Source of the DNA: Thiobacillus sp.
Lineage (GTDB): Bacteria; Pseudomonadota; Gammaproteobacteria; Burkholderiales; Thiobacillaceae
DNA length: 57,013 nt
Reading direction: 5' to 3'
NCBI GenBank assembly: GCA_021166845.1
Contig: JAJPEP010000023.1
Span: 1-57,013, forward strand
The position numbers and the translations under genes were made by a program. Shown here piece after piece: positions 47,228-55,428 of this stretch. The notes under the pieces were generated by a model. The model did not search any database. It was not told the origin of the DNA and worked only from the letters and a program-made list of their open reading frames with translations. Each line of letters opens with the position of its first letter. Within the stretch, counting starts at the first letter, position 1.

Positions 47228-47844
47228 CCCTGGACGACATCAACAAACTCGACCTGAAAACGCTGGCCGACTGGCCGCTGCCGACCAAGCTGGTGGCGCT
47301 TGCGTTGCTCAGCGTGGCCTTGGTGGTGGCGGGCTGGTGGTTCGACTGGCGTGGCGGGATGGAAACGCTGAATGCGGCCAAGCAGAAGGAAACCGAACTG
47401 CGCAGCGTGTTCGCCACCAAGAAAAACCAGGCCATCAATCTGGAGGCTTACATCAAGCAGCTGGCCGACATCGAGCAGGCCTTCGGCGCGCTGCTGAAGC
47501 AATTGCCCAACAAGCAGGAAATGGACGCACTGATCACCGATGTCAACCAGGCGGGTCTGGGGCGCGGGCTGCAGTTCGACCTGTTCAAGCCCGATGCCGA
47601 AACCGTTTCCGAGTTCTATGCCGAAACGCCGATCCGGGTGAAGGTTACCGGCGGTTATCACGACGTGGCGGCCTTCGTCAGCGACGTTTCCAAGCTGTCA
47701 CGCATCGTCACCTTGCAGGACATCGCCATGGAGCCCGCCAAGGACGGCGTGCTGAATATGGATGCCATCGTCAAGACGTACCGTTACCTGGACGACGAAG
47801 AAGTGATCGCCCGGAAACAGCAAGCCAAGGAGCAAAAGAAATGA
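47224..47844 (+). CDS. pilO: Type IV pilus assembly protein PilO
   Basis: 206 residues. A short cytoplasmic tail, one membrane helix (about 22-43), a coiled coil (about 55-90) and a periplasmic domain (KVTGGYHDVAAFVSDVSKL, DIAMEPAKDG). It forms heterodimers with PilN and contacts PilP, linking the inner-membrane platform to the secretin. It overlaps pilN and pilP by 4 bp each. Confidence 0.95.
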   Translation: MTLDDINKLDLKTLADWPLPTKLVALALLSVALVVAGWWFDWRGGMETLNAAKQKETELRSVFATKKNQAINLEAYIKQLADIEQAFGALLKQLPNKQEMDALITDVNQAGLGRGLQFDLFKPDAETVSEFYAETPIRVKVTGGYHDVAAFVSDVSKLSRIVTLQDIAMEPAKDGVLNMDAIVKTYRYLDDEEVIARKQQAKEQKK

Positions 47845-48338
47845 AGCGCCTGGCCACCCTATTCCTTGCGTTGGGCCTGACCGCTTGCGGCGGCGGCGGC
47901 ATGGACGATCTGCAAACCTTTGTCGCCGAGACCGGCAAGGATATGCAGGGAAAAATCGAGCCGCTGCCGCAGGTCAAGGTGTATGAGCCGTTCACCTACA
48001 ACGCCTTCGACCTGCCCGACCCCTTCAAGCCGAGAAAACTATCGACCGGAGGAGGAGGCGGCATGCAGCCCGACCTCAATCGCCCGAAAGAACCGCTTGA
48101 GGCCTACTCGCTGGAAACCCTGAAAATGGTGGGCATGCTGTCCAGGCAAGGGACGGTCCACGCGGTGATCAAAACGCCGGACAACGCGATCTACCACGTC
48201 AAAAAGGGCAATTATGTCGGGCAGAACTTCGGCCTCATCACGAAGATCGGCGATGGTGAAGTGAGCTTGCGTGAAATTGTCCAGGATAGCGCCGGAGATT
48301 GGTCCGAGCGCACCAGCGCCCTGCTTTTGCAAGAATGA
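47841..48338 (+). CDS. pilP: Type IV pilus assembly lipoprotein PilP
   Basis: 165 residues, an inner-membrane lipoprotein with lipobox LGLTAC (C16). An unstructured linker rich in Gly (KLSTGGGGGMQPD) is followed by the beta-rich C-terminal domain (LKMVGMLSRQGTVHAVIKTP, YHVKKGNYVGQNFG) that binds the N0 region of PilQ. The ATG overlaps the pilO stop. Confidence 0.95.
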   Translation: MKRLATLFLALGLTACGGGGMDDLQTFVAETGKDMQGKIEPLPQVKVYEPFTYNAFDLPDPFKPRKLSTGGGGGMQPDLNRPKEPLEAYSLETLKMVGMLSRQGTVHAVIKTPDNAIYHVKKGNYVGQNFGLITKIGDGEVSLREIVQDSAGDWSERTSALLLQE

Positions 48339-48367
48339 CCTTTAGCACGATTTTAAAAGAGGCTGAC

Positions 48368-50584
48368 ATGAACGCATTGCCCAAAACCATTGGACGTAGC
48401 ATTGCCCAGAAAATGACCCGTCATCTGTTCGGGATTGCCCTGCTCGCCGGTTTGGCGTTGCCGCTCGCGGTGCGCGCTGCCGATGCGCCGCCCATCGGCA
48501 ACGCGGTGGAAAGCGTCGAGACCACGACCCTGCCTGGCGGCAAGGTCGTGGTGCGCGTCAACCTGAAGAATGCGCTGACCGCCACCCCGGCCGGCTTTAC
48601 CGTCGGCAACCCGCCGCGCATCGCACTCGACCTGCCCGACACCGGCAACGCCATGGGGCGCAATACCGTTGAGGCCAATCTCGGCCCGCTGTCGAGCGTG
48701 AACGTGGTGCAGGCCGGCACGCGCACGCGCCTGGTGCTGAACCTCAACAAGTCGGTCGAATACGAAGCCCGGGTCGACGGCAAGTCGCTGCTCGTCGCGC
48801 TGGGCGATGTCGGCGTCGGGGCGGCGCCGGTGAATGTCAGCCCGCGCTTTGCCGAAGCCGCGCCCGGCGCGGCGCGCCACAGCATTCGCGATGTCGATTT
48901 CCGGCGCGGCGCCGCGGGCGAGGCACGCATCGTCACCACGCTCTCCGACGCGCAGGCGGGCATCAACATCCGTCAGCAGGCCAACGGCGTGGTGGTCGAC
49001 TTCATCGGCACCGAACTGCCCAAGGCCCTGCAGCGTCGTCTGGACGTGGCCGATTACGGCACACCGGTGCAGGTCATCGAAACCTATACGCTGGGCGACA
49101 ACACCCGCATGGTGATCCAGCCCAAGGGCGGCTGGGAGTATTCCGCCTACCAGACCGACAACAGCTTCATCGTCGAAGTCAAGCAGAGCGACGACGCGCA
49201 GAAGAAAACCGCTGACGGCAAGGTGAAATACACCGGCGAGAAACTCTCGCTCAATTTTCAGAACGTCGAAGTGCGCTCGGTGCTGCAGGTCATCGCAGAC
49301 TTCACCGGCCTCAACATCATCGCCAGCGACACGGTGACCGGCAATCTCACCCTGCGCCTGAAAGACGTGCCGTGGGATCAGGCGCTCGATCTCATCATGC
49401 AAACCAAGGGCCTGGACAAGCGCCGGGACGGCAACGTCATCTGGGTCGCGCCCAAGGACGAGCTGATGGCCAAGGAGAAGCTCGAATATGAAGCCCGCTC
49501 CGCGGTGGCCGATCTGGAGCCCTTGACCACCGAATACATCCAGATGAACTACATGCGGGCGGACGAAGCGCAAACCATGCTGTATGGCTTTGCATCCGGC
49601 GCCTTCCTCGCTTCCGCCGGCAACAACGCGGTGAACTGTTCGGCGCAGGCGCAGGGGCTGGGCGGTGCGGCGGCGGCCCAGGCTTCGCAGCAGGGCAAGG
49701 GCGAGAATGATCAGAAAGTCCTGACCAAGCGGGGCCGTGCGACCTATGAGTTGAAAACCAACACCCTGATCATCACCGACACGGCACGCAAGATTCAGGA
49801 AGTGCGCGAACTGCTCGCGCGGCTGGACGTGCCGGCGCGCCAGGTCATGATCGAGGCGCGGGTGGTGGTGGCGACCGATGGCTGGAGCCGCGATCTGGGT
49901 GCGCGCCTGGGTTTTTCAGCATCCACAGTCATCAACGGACTTGCCGATCCCGTTCAGATTGGTGGGGCGACGCTCGGCGCACCAGCGATTGGCTCGGGTC
50001 AGGCGTTGCCGGATACTGACGGTGCTGGCAACCTGGCCTTGTCCTTGCTGAATCTCGCCAACGGCAATCTTTTGAGCCTGGAGTTGCGAGCGCTGGAAGC
50101 GGATAACAAGGGCAAGGTGATTTCCAATCCGCGTGTGATGACGTCCAACCAGAAGCCGGCGGTGATTCTGAATGGCACGCAGATCCCGTACATCACTCCC
50201 GGGACGGCCAACACCCCCGCGACGGTGACGTTCAAGGATGCTTTCCTGTGCCTGCTGGTTGACCCGCAGATCCTTAATAATGACGCCGTGATTCTGACAG
50301 TTGAAGTCCAGAAGGATGCCGTGCGTTTCATCTCCGGCATCAGCGATCCGGCGATTGATACCAAGCGGATCAAGACCCAGGTGCGCGTGAACAACGGCGA
50401 AACGCTGGTGCTGGGCGGGATTTTCGATGGCGACGAAAGCTCGACCGTGAGCAAGGTGCCGCTGCTGGGCGATGTGCCTCTGTTCGGCAATCTGTTCAAG
50501 ACCACCACTAAGGAAAACAGCAAGACCGAGCTGATCATCTTCCTTACACCGCGCATCATCGACGAGCGCCTGTCGATCCGCTGA
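48368..50584 (+). CDS. pilQ: Type IV pilus outer-membrane secretin PilQ
   Basis: 738 residues from the ATG at 48368 (GAGG five bases upstream). A signal peptide (ending VRAAD, about residue 38) leads to two peptidoglycan-binding AMIN domains, an STN/N0 domain near KLSLNFQNVEVRSVLQVIADF, an N1 (KH-like) domain and the secretin core (VMIEARVVVATDGWSRDLGARLGF, VISNPRVMTSNQKPA, LVLGGIF, PLLGDVPLFGNLFK, ELIIFLTPRI). It forms the multimeric gate for pili. The pilP-pilQ gap is 29 bp. An intrinsic terminator follows. Confidence 0.96.
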   Translation: MNALPKTIGRSIAQKMTRHLFGIALLAGLALPLAVRAADAPPIGNAVESVETTTLPGGKVVVRVNLKNALTATPAGFTVGNPPRIALDLPDTGNAMGRNTVEANLGPLSSVNVVQAGTRTRLVLNLNKSVEYEARVDGKSLLVALGDVGVGAAPVNVSPRFAEAAPGAARHSIRDVDFRRGAAGEARIVTTLSDAQAGINIRQQANGVVVDFIGTELPKALQRRLDVADYGTPVQVIETYTLGDNTRMVIQPKGGWEYSAYQTDNSFIVEVKQSDDAQKKTADGKVKYTGEKLSLNFQNVEVRSVLQVIADFTGLNIIASDTVTGNLTLRLKDVPWDQALDLIMQTKGLDKRRDGNVIWVAPKDELMAKEKLEYEARSAVADLEPLTTEYIQMNYMRADEAQTMLYGFASGAFLASAGNNAVNCSAQAQGLGGAAAAQASQQGKGENDQKVLTKRGRATYELKTNTLIITDTARKIQEVRELLARLDVPARQVMIEARVVVATDGWSRDLGARLGFSASTVINGLADPVQIGGATLGAPAIGSGQALPDTDGAGNLALSLLNLANGNLLSLELRALEADNKGKVISNPRVMTSNQKPAVILNGTQIPYITPGTANTPATVTFKDAFLCLLVDPQILNNDAVILTVEVQKDAVRFISGISDPAIDTKRIKTQVRVNNGETLVLGGIFDGDESSTVSKVPLLGDVPLFGNLFKTTTKENSKTELIIFLTPRIIDERLSIR

Positions 50585-50600
50585 TTGCGGAACGCATTGA

Positions 50601-50628
50601 AGCGCGGGCCGGTCCCGCGCTTTTTTTC
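50601..50628 (+). terminator. Intrinsic terminator after pilQ
   Basis: AGCGCGGG (50601-50608) pairs with CCCGCGCT (50614-50621) around a five-base loop and is followed by seven T in total. It begins 17 bp after the pilQ stop and separates the pilMNOPQ message from aroK. Confidence 0.9.
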
Positions 50629-50699
50629 GTCCCGATTTTCTTCCCGTGCACTTTACGTGCGCGGCTTTCCAACAGGCCACTCTCAATTAGAATGGCGCC

Positions 50700-51251
50700 A
50701 TGAGCAAGCAAGACAATCTTTTCCTCGTCGGACTGATGGGCGCCGGCAAGACCACGGTGGGGCGGCTGCTGGCCAGGCATTACGGCTGCACCTTTTACGA
50801 CTCCGACCACGAGATCGAGGTGCGCACCGGGGTCAAGATTCCGGTGATTTTCGAGATCGAGGGCGAGGCGGGGTTTCGCAAGCGCGAGGAGGCGGTGATC
50901 GCCGAGCTGACGGCCCGGTCCGGAATCGTGCTTGCCACCGGCGGCGGCGCGGTGCTGTCGGCAGCCAACCGCGAAAACCTGAAGAAAAACGGCGTGGTGA
51001 TTTATTTGCGCGGCACCCCCGAGCATTTGTATGAACGCACGCGGCACGACCGCAACCGTCCGCTGCTGCAAACGGACAATCCGCTGGAAAAATTACGCGA
51101 ACTTTACCGGCAGCGCGATCCGCTGTATCGCGAAGTGGCCGACATCGTGGTGGATACCGGGCGCCAGGGCGTGGGAGGGATGACCCGCACCCTCTGCGGC
51201 AAGCTGGACTTGCTGAAGAGCGGGCTGCCGCTGCCCGATACGGCGGATTAG
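50700..51251 (+). CDS. aroK: Shikimate kinase
   Basis: AroK phosphorylates shikimate to shikimate-3-phosphate. 183 residues. Walker A is [11 protein letters not shown] (11-21), the shikimate-binding motifs are FYDSDHEIE and [20 protein letters not shown] follows, and the lid region is [14 protein letters not shown]. In most proteobacteria aroB follows directly; here aroB is absent and a repeat-rich gap begins at the stop codon. With the terminator after pilQ, aroK should have its own promoter in 50629-50699, where AATTAGAATGG could include a weak -10. Confidence 0.96.
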   Translation: MSKQDNLFLVGLMGAGKTTVGRLLARHYGCTFYDSDHEIEVRTGVKIPVIFEIEGEAGFRKREEAVIAELTARSGIVLATGGGAVLSAANRENLKKNGVVIYLRGTPEHLYERTRHDRNRPLLQTDNPLEKLRELYRQRDPLYREVADIVVDTGRQGVGGMTRTLCGKLDLLKSGLPLPDTAD

Positions 51252-51450
51252 GGCGTGTTAAACACTGATTTTCACGCCCGCGACGAGACCGACTCGGGAT
51301 GCGGCCCGCGAAGCGGGCCGCGCCGCAGTGTCATTCACTGCAAGCGGCTCGCGACAAAGGGATGCACCCGGCTGGATTAAACCTTGGCCGTCCCGTCCCT
51401 TCGGGCCGCCGCGAGAAAGCGCGCTGCTTTTATTTAGGCTATATCACTGT
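51251..51450. repeat. Left arm of an inverted-repeat intergenic element
   Basis: It begins GGGCGTGTTAAACACT, its first base being the last base of the aroK stop codon. Reverse-complemented sequence at 51886-51755 begins GGGCGTGTTACACACT and stays similar over about 30 bp (ATTTTCACGCCCGCG against AATTTCGCGTCCGCG). Similarity reappears around GCGAGAAAGC and TTTATTTAGGCT. An internal GCGGCCCGC/GCGGGCCGC hairpin lies near 51301-51322. Confidence 0.55.
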
Positions 51451-51508
51451 TGGTTGTTGAATTCATGTCTTGCCCCCTCTGATGAAGCCAACCCGCAGGG
51501 GTAGGCTG

Positions 51509-51590
51509 TTGTGGGAGGCCCGCCCCGGGCCGATGGGGTGGCGGTCAAGACGGTGCGACATTCGGGGCGAGGGCTAAAGTCCCTCCTGCA
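51509..51590. repeat. REP-like palindrome 1
   Basis: It begins TTGTGGGAGGCCC and ends GGGCTAAAGTCCCTCCTGCA. It contains GGCCCG/CGGGCC and GGGCT/AGTCCC stems. The TGTGGGAG...CTCCTGCA framing is the layout of REP-type intergenic repeats common in proteobacteria. A second copy lies at 51648-51708. Confidence 0.6.
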
Positions 51591-51613
51591 CGTGACGGTG
51601 GCGGGAGTTTTGT

Positions 51614-51629
51614 GGGGGGGGGGGGGGGG
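51614..51629. repeat. Run of 16 G
   Basis: An uninterrupted G16 tract follows TTTTGT between the two REP-like palindromes. Homopolymers of this length are prone to slippage in replication and in sequencing, so its exact length should be treated with caution. Confidence 0.85.
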
Positions 51630-51647
51630 CCACGATTGCGGGAGGTT

Positions 51648-51708
51648 TGTGGGAGCGGGTTCACCCGCGATCTGGGTGGGGCCCATCGGGGCTAAAGCCC
51701 CTCCTGCA
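51648..51708. repeat. REP-like palindrome 2
   Basis: TGTGGGAGCGGGTTCACCCGCGA is followed by GGGGCTAAAGCCCCTCCTGCA (end 51708). GCGGGT-TC-ACCCGC (51655-51668) and GGGGCT-AA-AGCCCC (51688-51701) form hairpins. It is paired with palindrome 1 in the same orientation. Confidence 0.65.
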
Positions 51709-51754
51709 ATGCCAGCCCGTGTTGCCGTGAACTTTGCGAGGAATAACACTTAAC

Positions 51755-51886
51755 GGTGAAAGAGCCTTTATTTAATACGGCGGCGTTGCGTCGCTTGGAA
51801 AGGGACGGTCCTTGCCGGCGCGACGCACCTTGCATCCATCGCTTTCTCGCAGCAACGCGGACGCGAAATTAGTGTGTAACACGCCC
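51755..51886. repeat. Right arm of the inverted-repeat intergenic element
   Basis: This is the inverted partner of 51251-51450, ending TAACACGCCC at 51886, only three bases before the ATG of the beta-helix gene. With the left arm it brackets a 636-bp stretch holding no gene but two REP-like palindromes and the G16 run. It has no transposase, so a MITE-like or degenerate element is possible. Confidence 0.5.
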
Positions 51887-51889
51887 CAA

Positions 51890-53137
51890 ATGCGACGAGC
51901 CGTCTGCATGGGGCTGCTCTGCCTGCTGACGGACATGGCGGCAGCCGCGGACTATCGCGTGGATGCGCAAAATTACCGCGACTATTTGCGCCGCCTGCAG
52001 CCGGGCGACCGCGTGCTGCTGGCGCCGGGGGATTACCGCCAGGGCTTGCCGCTCCACAATCTGTCCGGACACGCCGGCCAGCCGATCATCATCGAAGCCG
52101 CCGACCCGACTGCGCCGCCGCGCTTCATCGCGCGGCCGGGCGCCAATACGGTCAGCCTGGTCAACGTGCGTCACCTGGTATTGCGCCATCTGCAGCTCGA
52201 TGGCGGCAAGCTGCCGGTGGATGCGGTCAAGGCCGAGGGCCACAGCCGTTATGCCGATTTCATCACGCTGGAATATCTCTTCATCCGCGACCACGCTGCG
52301 TCGCAGCAGAATGTGGGCATCTCCACCAAGTGTCCGGCATTCGGCTGGGTGGTCAGAAACAACCGTATCGAGCGGGTGGGGACCGGCATGTATTTCGGCG
52401 ATTCGGACGGCGGCGATCCTTTTGTCGGCGGCATCATCGAGGGCAACCGCATCACGCACACGCTGGGTTACAACCTGCAGATCAAGCACCAGAAAACGCG
52501 CCCGCCCGAACACGCGGGCCGTCACGACACGGTGATCCGCTACAACGTTTTTTCCAAACAGGATGCACTGCCCGGGCCGCAGGCGCGCCCCAACGTCCTG
52601 CTGGGGCACTTTCCGCTGACGGGCGCTGGCAGCGAGGATCGCTACCTGGTCTATGGAAACCTGTTCCTGCACAATCCCAGCGAAGCATTGCTGCAGGCCG
52701 AGGGGCGGGTGGCGGTATACGACAATGTGCTCATCAACGGCAGCGGCGATGCGATCCGCATCCAGCCGCACAACGACGTGCCGCGCGACATGGACATTTT
52801 CTCCAATACCGTGCTGGCGTCGGGCGCTGGCATCCAGATACGCCAGGCCGGGGGCGCGGCGTATCGCCAGCGCGTGATCGCCAATGTGGTGGCGGCTGCA
52901 CTCCCCTTGCAGGGGGGCGAGGCGGTGCGCAACCTTACACTGGATTACCAGCCCGATTGGCTGGCGGTCGCCGCGCCGGAACTGACGCCGCGGCTGCTTG
53001 CGGGCCAGCCGCCGCGCCGCCTGCCGGATGGGCTGACGCGCGAATTGGCGGCCTATCCCGGCTGGCAAGGCGCGGAGCGCCCAGGCGCACGCGTCGGCCC
53101 CGCCTTGCTGCGCACACTGGACACCGCCCAGCCGTGA
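51890..53137 (+). CDS. Secreted right-handed beta-helix protein
   Basis: 415 residues from the ATG at 51890, giving a signal peptide MRRAVCMGLLCLLTDMAAA; upstream codons in frame lie in repeat DNA. The N-terminal YRVDAQNYRDYLRRLQPGDRVLLAPGDYRQGLPLHNLSG is the opening coil of pectin-lyase-like solenoids (as in chondroitinase B and alginate-modifying enzymes). Repeated strand-turn units follow: HLVLRHLQLDGG, FITLEYLFIRD, WVVRNNRIERVG, DTVIRYNVFSK, YLVYGNLFLHNP, VAVYDNVLINGSG. It is probably periplasmic or surface-exposed, acting on or binding a polysaccharide; catalytic residues cannot be assigned. Its stop overlaps the GTG start of the VanZ gene. Confidence 0.82.
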   Translation: MRRAVCMGLLCLLTDMAAAADYRVDAQNYRDYLRRLQPGDRVLLAPGDYRQGLPLHNLSGHAGQPIIIEAADPTAPPRFIARPGANTVSLVNVRHLVLRHLQLDGGKLPVDAVKAEGHSRYADFITLEYLFIRDHAASQQNVGISTKCPAFGWVVRNNRIERVGTGMYFGDSDGGDPFVGGIIEGNRITHTLGYNLQIKHQKTRPPEHAGRHDTVIRYNVFSKQDALPGPQARPNVLLGHFPLTGAGSEDRYLVYGNLFLHNPSEALLQAEGRVAVYDNVLINGSGDAIRIQPHNDVPRDMDIFSNTVLASGAGIQIRQAGGAAYRQRVIANVVAAALPLQGGEAVRNLTLDYQPDWLAVAAPELTPRLLAGQPPRRLPDGLTRELAAYPGWQGAERPGARVGPALLRTLDTAQP

Positions 53138-55428
53138 GCCGCAGCGAGAGCGATCCCCGCAGCCTGTTGTGGCTGGCCGCGCTGGCGTATACCGCGTTCG
53201 TCCTTTACGGCAGCCTGGTCCCGCTGGAATTCCGTGCCATCCCGTGGGACGAGGCGGTGGCGCGGTTCGCCGCGATCCCGTGGCTCAGGCTCGGCATCGG
53301 TTCGCGCGCCGACTGGGTGGCCAACCTGCTGCTGTTCATTCCGCTGACCTTCCTGTGGATGGGCGCACTGGCCGCCGGGCGTGGTCTTGGGTTGTGGATG
53401 CTGGCCACATTGGCGTTGATTCCGGCGGCCATTGCCTTGAGCGCCGGTATCGAATTCACCCAGCTGTTTTTTCCGCAGCGCACGGTATCTCAGAACGACA
53501 TCTATGCCGAAACCCTGGGCGGCGTCATCGGCGTGCTGGTCTGGTGGGGGGCTGGCAGCCGTTTCGTCGCCTGGCTGCAGTCCTGGCAGCAGACCCATGC
53601 CCACGCCGCGCTGGCCGAGCGGCTGGCCTGGGTGTACCTGGCGGGGGTGCTGGTTTACAACGTCCTGCCGCTCGATCTGACCATCAGCCTGGTCGAGATT
53701 TTCCATCAATGGCGGGACGGCAAGGTCAACCTGATTCCGTTTGGCCGCCTGCCGGATGATGCCGCCTACGCGCTGTATGAAATTGCCACCGATGCCCTGA
53801 TCTGGATGCCGGCGGCGCTGCTGTGGCGGCTCGACGGCACGCGCGGCGCGTGGCGCGTGTGGGGCATGACGCTGGCCACAGCTGCCATACTGGAAGTCTT
53901 GCAGCTGTTCGTGTATTCGCGGGTCAGCGATGTCACCGACCTGTTCACGGCCGCCGCCGGTGCGGCGCTGGGGGTGTGGATCGGCGGCCGCCTGGCCGCG
54001 CGTGAGGCGTCCGCCAGCCAGGCGCCGTCATGGTCGGCGTGGCTGCCGTTCGCGTTGGCGGCGGGATGGATGGCTGCGCTGATGTTCGTGTTCTGGTTTC
54101 CCTTCGACTTCCGCACCGACGGCGCCTTCATCAAAAGCCGGCTCGATTTCGTGCAGCGGGTGCCGTTCGAGGTCTATTACTTCGGCACCGAATATCGCGC
54201 CATCACCGAGGTGCTGCGCAAAACGCTGTTCTTCGCGCCGCTCGGCGGCCTGCTGGCGTGGGGCGTTGCGCGCCAGCCGTGGCGCTGGCGCGCCCCCTTG
54301 TTCGCGCTGGCTATGCTGGTGATGGCGGGGCTGCCCGCAGTGATCGAGGGGGGGCAGCTGATGCTGCCGCACAAAATTGTCGACCTGACCGACTGGTTGC
54401 TGGCCTGGTTGGGCGGCCTGGCGGGCTATGCCGTAGCGCGGCACATGCTGCGTGCGCCGCGCCACACTGTCGCCGTGCGGGAATCCATTCGCGGCGAGAC
54501 CGTCGAACCGCCCCTCATCCCCCGCACACGCTGGTATCTGCCGCTGATGCTGGGCGGCATGACCCTGCTGTTCTGGGCCGCTTCTCAGGCCGCCTTCATG
54601 CCGTACAACGTGCGCGAGTTGTTCCGGCCGGATTCCGCCTGGCTGTCGGCACTGCTGCTCGCGCTGGCAGCTGGATGGCTGGCGCTTTGGCCGGTGTGGC
54701 TGGCTCGATGCCGCGTGTCCGGCCTGGCCCGGTTGTGGCAACTGCCGCTCGGATTACTCATGTATGGCGGGGTCGCCTTTCTGTTGCTGCATGCGGCCGT
54801 GCCGGATGAAAGCCTGCACGACCTGGTCGGCAGCCCGGTGCTGCGCTGGCCGGGGCAGTGGGAGACCGGGCTGCGCTGGGTCGCGCTGGCCGCGGTGCCC
54901 GGCGCATTGCTGTATCTGGCCGCGCAGACCGTTCGCCGCTGGCGCGGGCGGCGGCTGGGTGCGCTGCATTTCTGGGCAGCGCTGCCGGTGCTGCCGCTGG
55001 CCTATTGGGGCGTGGTTGCGCAGGCTGCCACCGACAACCTCACCGAGATCATGGCCGCACCGCAGCCGCTGGCCTTTGCCGCGCTCAGCGCTTGGCTCTA
55101 CATCCTGTTCCTGGCGGCGGCATGGCTCGCTTCGCCTGTGCCTGCGGCGCATCGCATCGCGCGTCTGGCCGGCGTGGCCGCTTCGCTGCCGCTGGCGGCC
55201 TTGTTCCTGCACCTCGGGCTGGCCGGCGAAATCGACAAATACGGACAGCAATTTTCAGCCTTGCAGTTTCTGCTGAGCGCCGACCGCCAGCATTACGCGA
55301 CGCTGCCCGTCATCTGGCTGCGCTACGCTGCCCTGCATGTGCTTGTCATGGTGGTGCTTGCCTTCATACAATGGCCGCACTTCCGAGCCAGGCGCCAACA
55401 CAACCCAATCGTCCATGAATCTGATTGA
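53134..55428 (+). CDS. Membrane protein with three VanZ-like domains
   Basis: 764 residues starting with GTG at 53134, overlapping the previous stop (GTGA). Three VanZ-like modules follow one another, recognised by their terminal motif: IEFTQLFFPQRTVSQNDIY (about 108), LEVLQLFVYSRVSDVTDLF (about 253) and IEGGQLMLPHKIVDLTDWL (about 407), each within several membrane helices and ending in a glycine-rich helix. A further set of helices (about 470-755) has no clear family. VanZ domains occur in teicoplanin resistance and in exosortase/EPS loci; their biochemical role is unknown. A triple fusion is unusual. The gene overlaps the DHH gene by 14 bp, so the three genes from 51890 form one operon. Confidence 0.85.
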   Translation: MSRSESDPRSLLWLAALAYTAFVLYGSLVPLEFRAIPWDEAVARFAAIPWLRLGIGSRADWVANLLLFIPLTFLWMGALAAGRGLGLWMLATLALIPAAIALSAGIEFTQLFFPQRTVSQNDIYAETLGGVIGVLVWWGAGSRFVAWLQSWQQTHAHAALAERLAWVYLAGVLVYNVLPLDLTISLVEIFHQWRDGKVNLIPFGRLPDDAAYALYEIATDALIWMPAALLWRLDGTRGAWRVWGMTLATAAILEVLQLFVYSRVSDVTDLFTAAAGAALGVWIGGRLAAREASASQAPSWSAWLPFALAAGWMAALMFVFWFPFDFRTDGAFIKSRLDFVQRVPFEVYYFGTEYRAITEVLRKTLFFAPLGGLLAWGVARQPWRWRAPLFALAMLVMAGLPAVIEGGQLMLPHKIVDLTDWLLAWLGGLAGYAVARHMLRAPRHTVAVRESIRGETVEPPLIPRTRWYLPLMLGGMTLLFWAASQAAFMPYNVRELFRPDSAWLSALLLALAAGWLALWPVWLARCRVSGLARLWQLPLGLLMYGGVAFLLLHAAVPDESLHDLVGSPVLRWPGQWETGLRWVALAAVPGALLYLAAQTVRRWRGRRLGALHFWAALPVLPLAYWGVVAQAATDNLTEIMAAPQPLAFAALSAWLYILFLAAAWLASPVPAAHRIARLAGVAASLPLAALFLHLGLAGEIDKYGQQFSALQFLLSADRQHYATLPVIWLRYAALHVLVMVVLAFIQWPHFRARRQHNPIVHESD

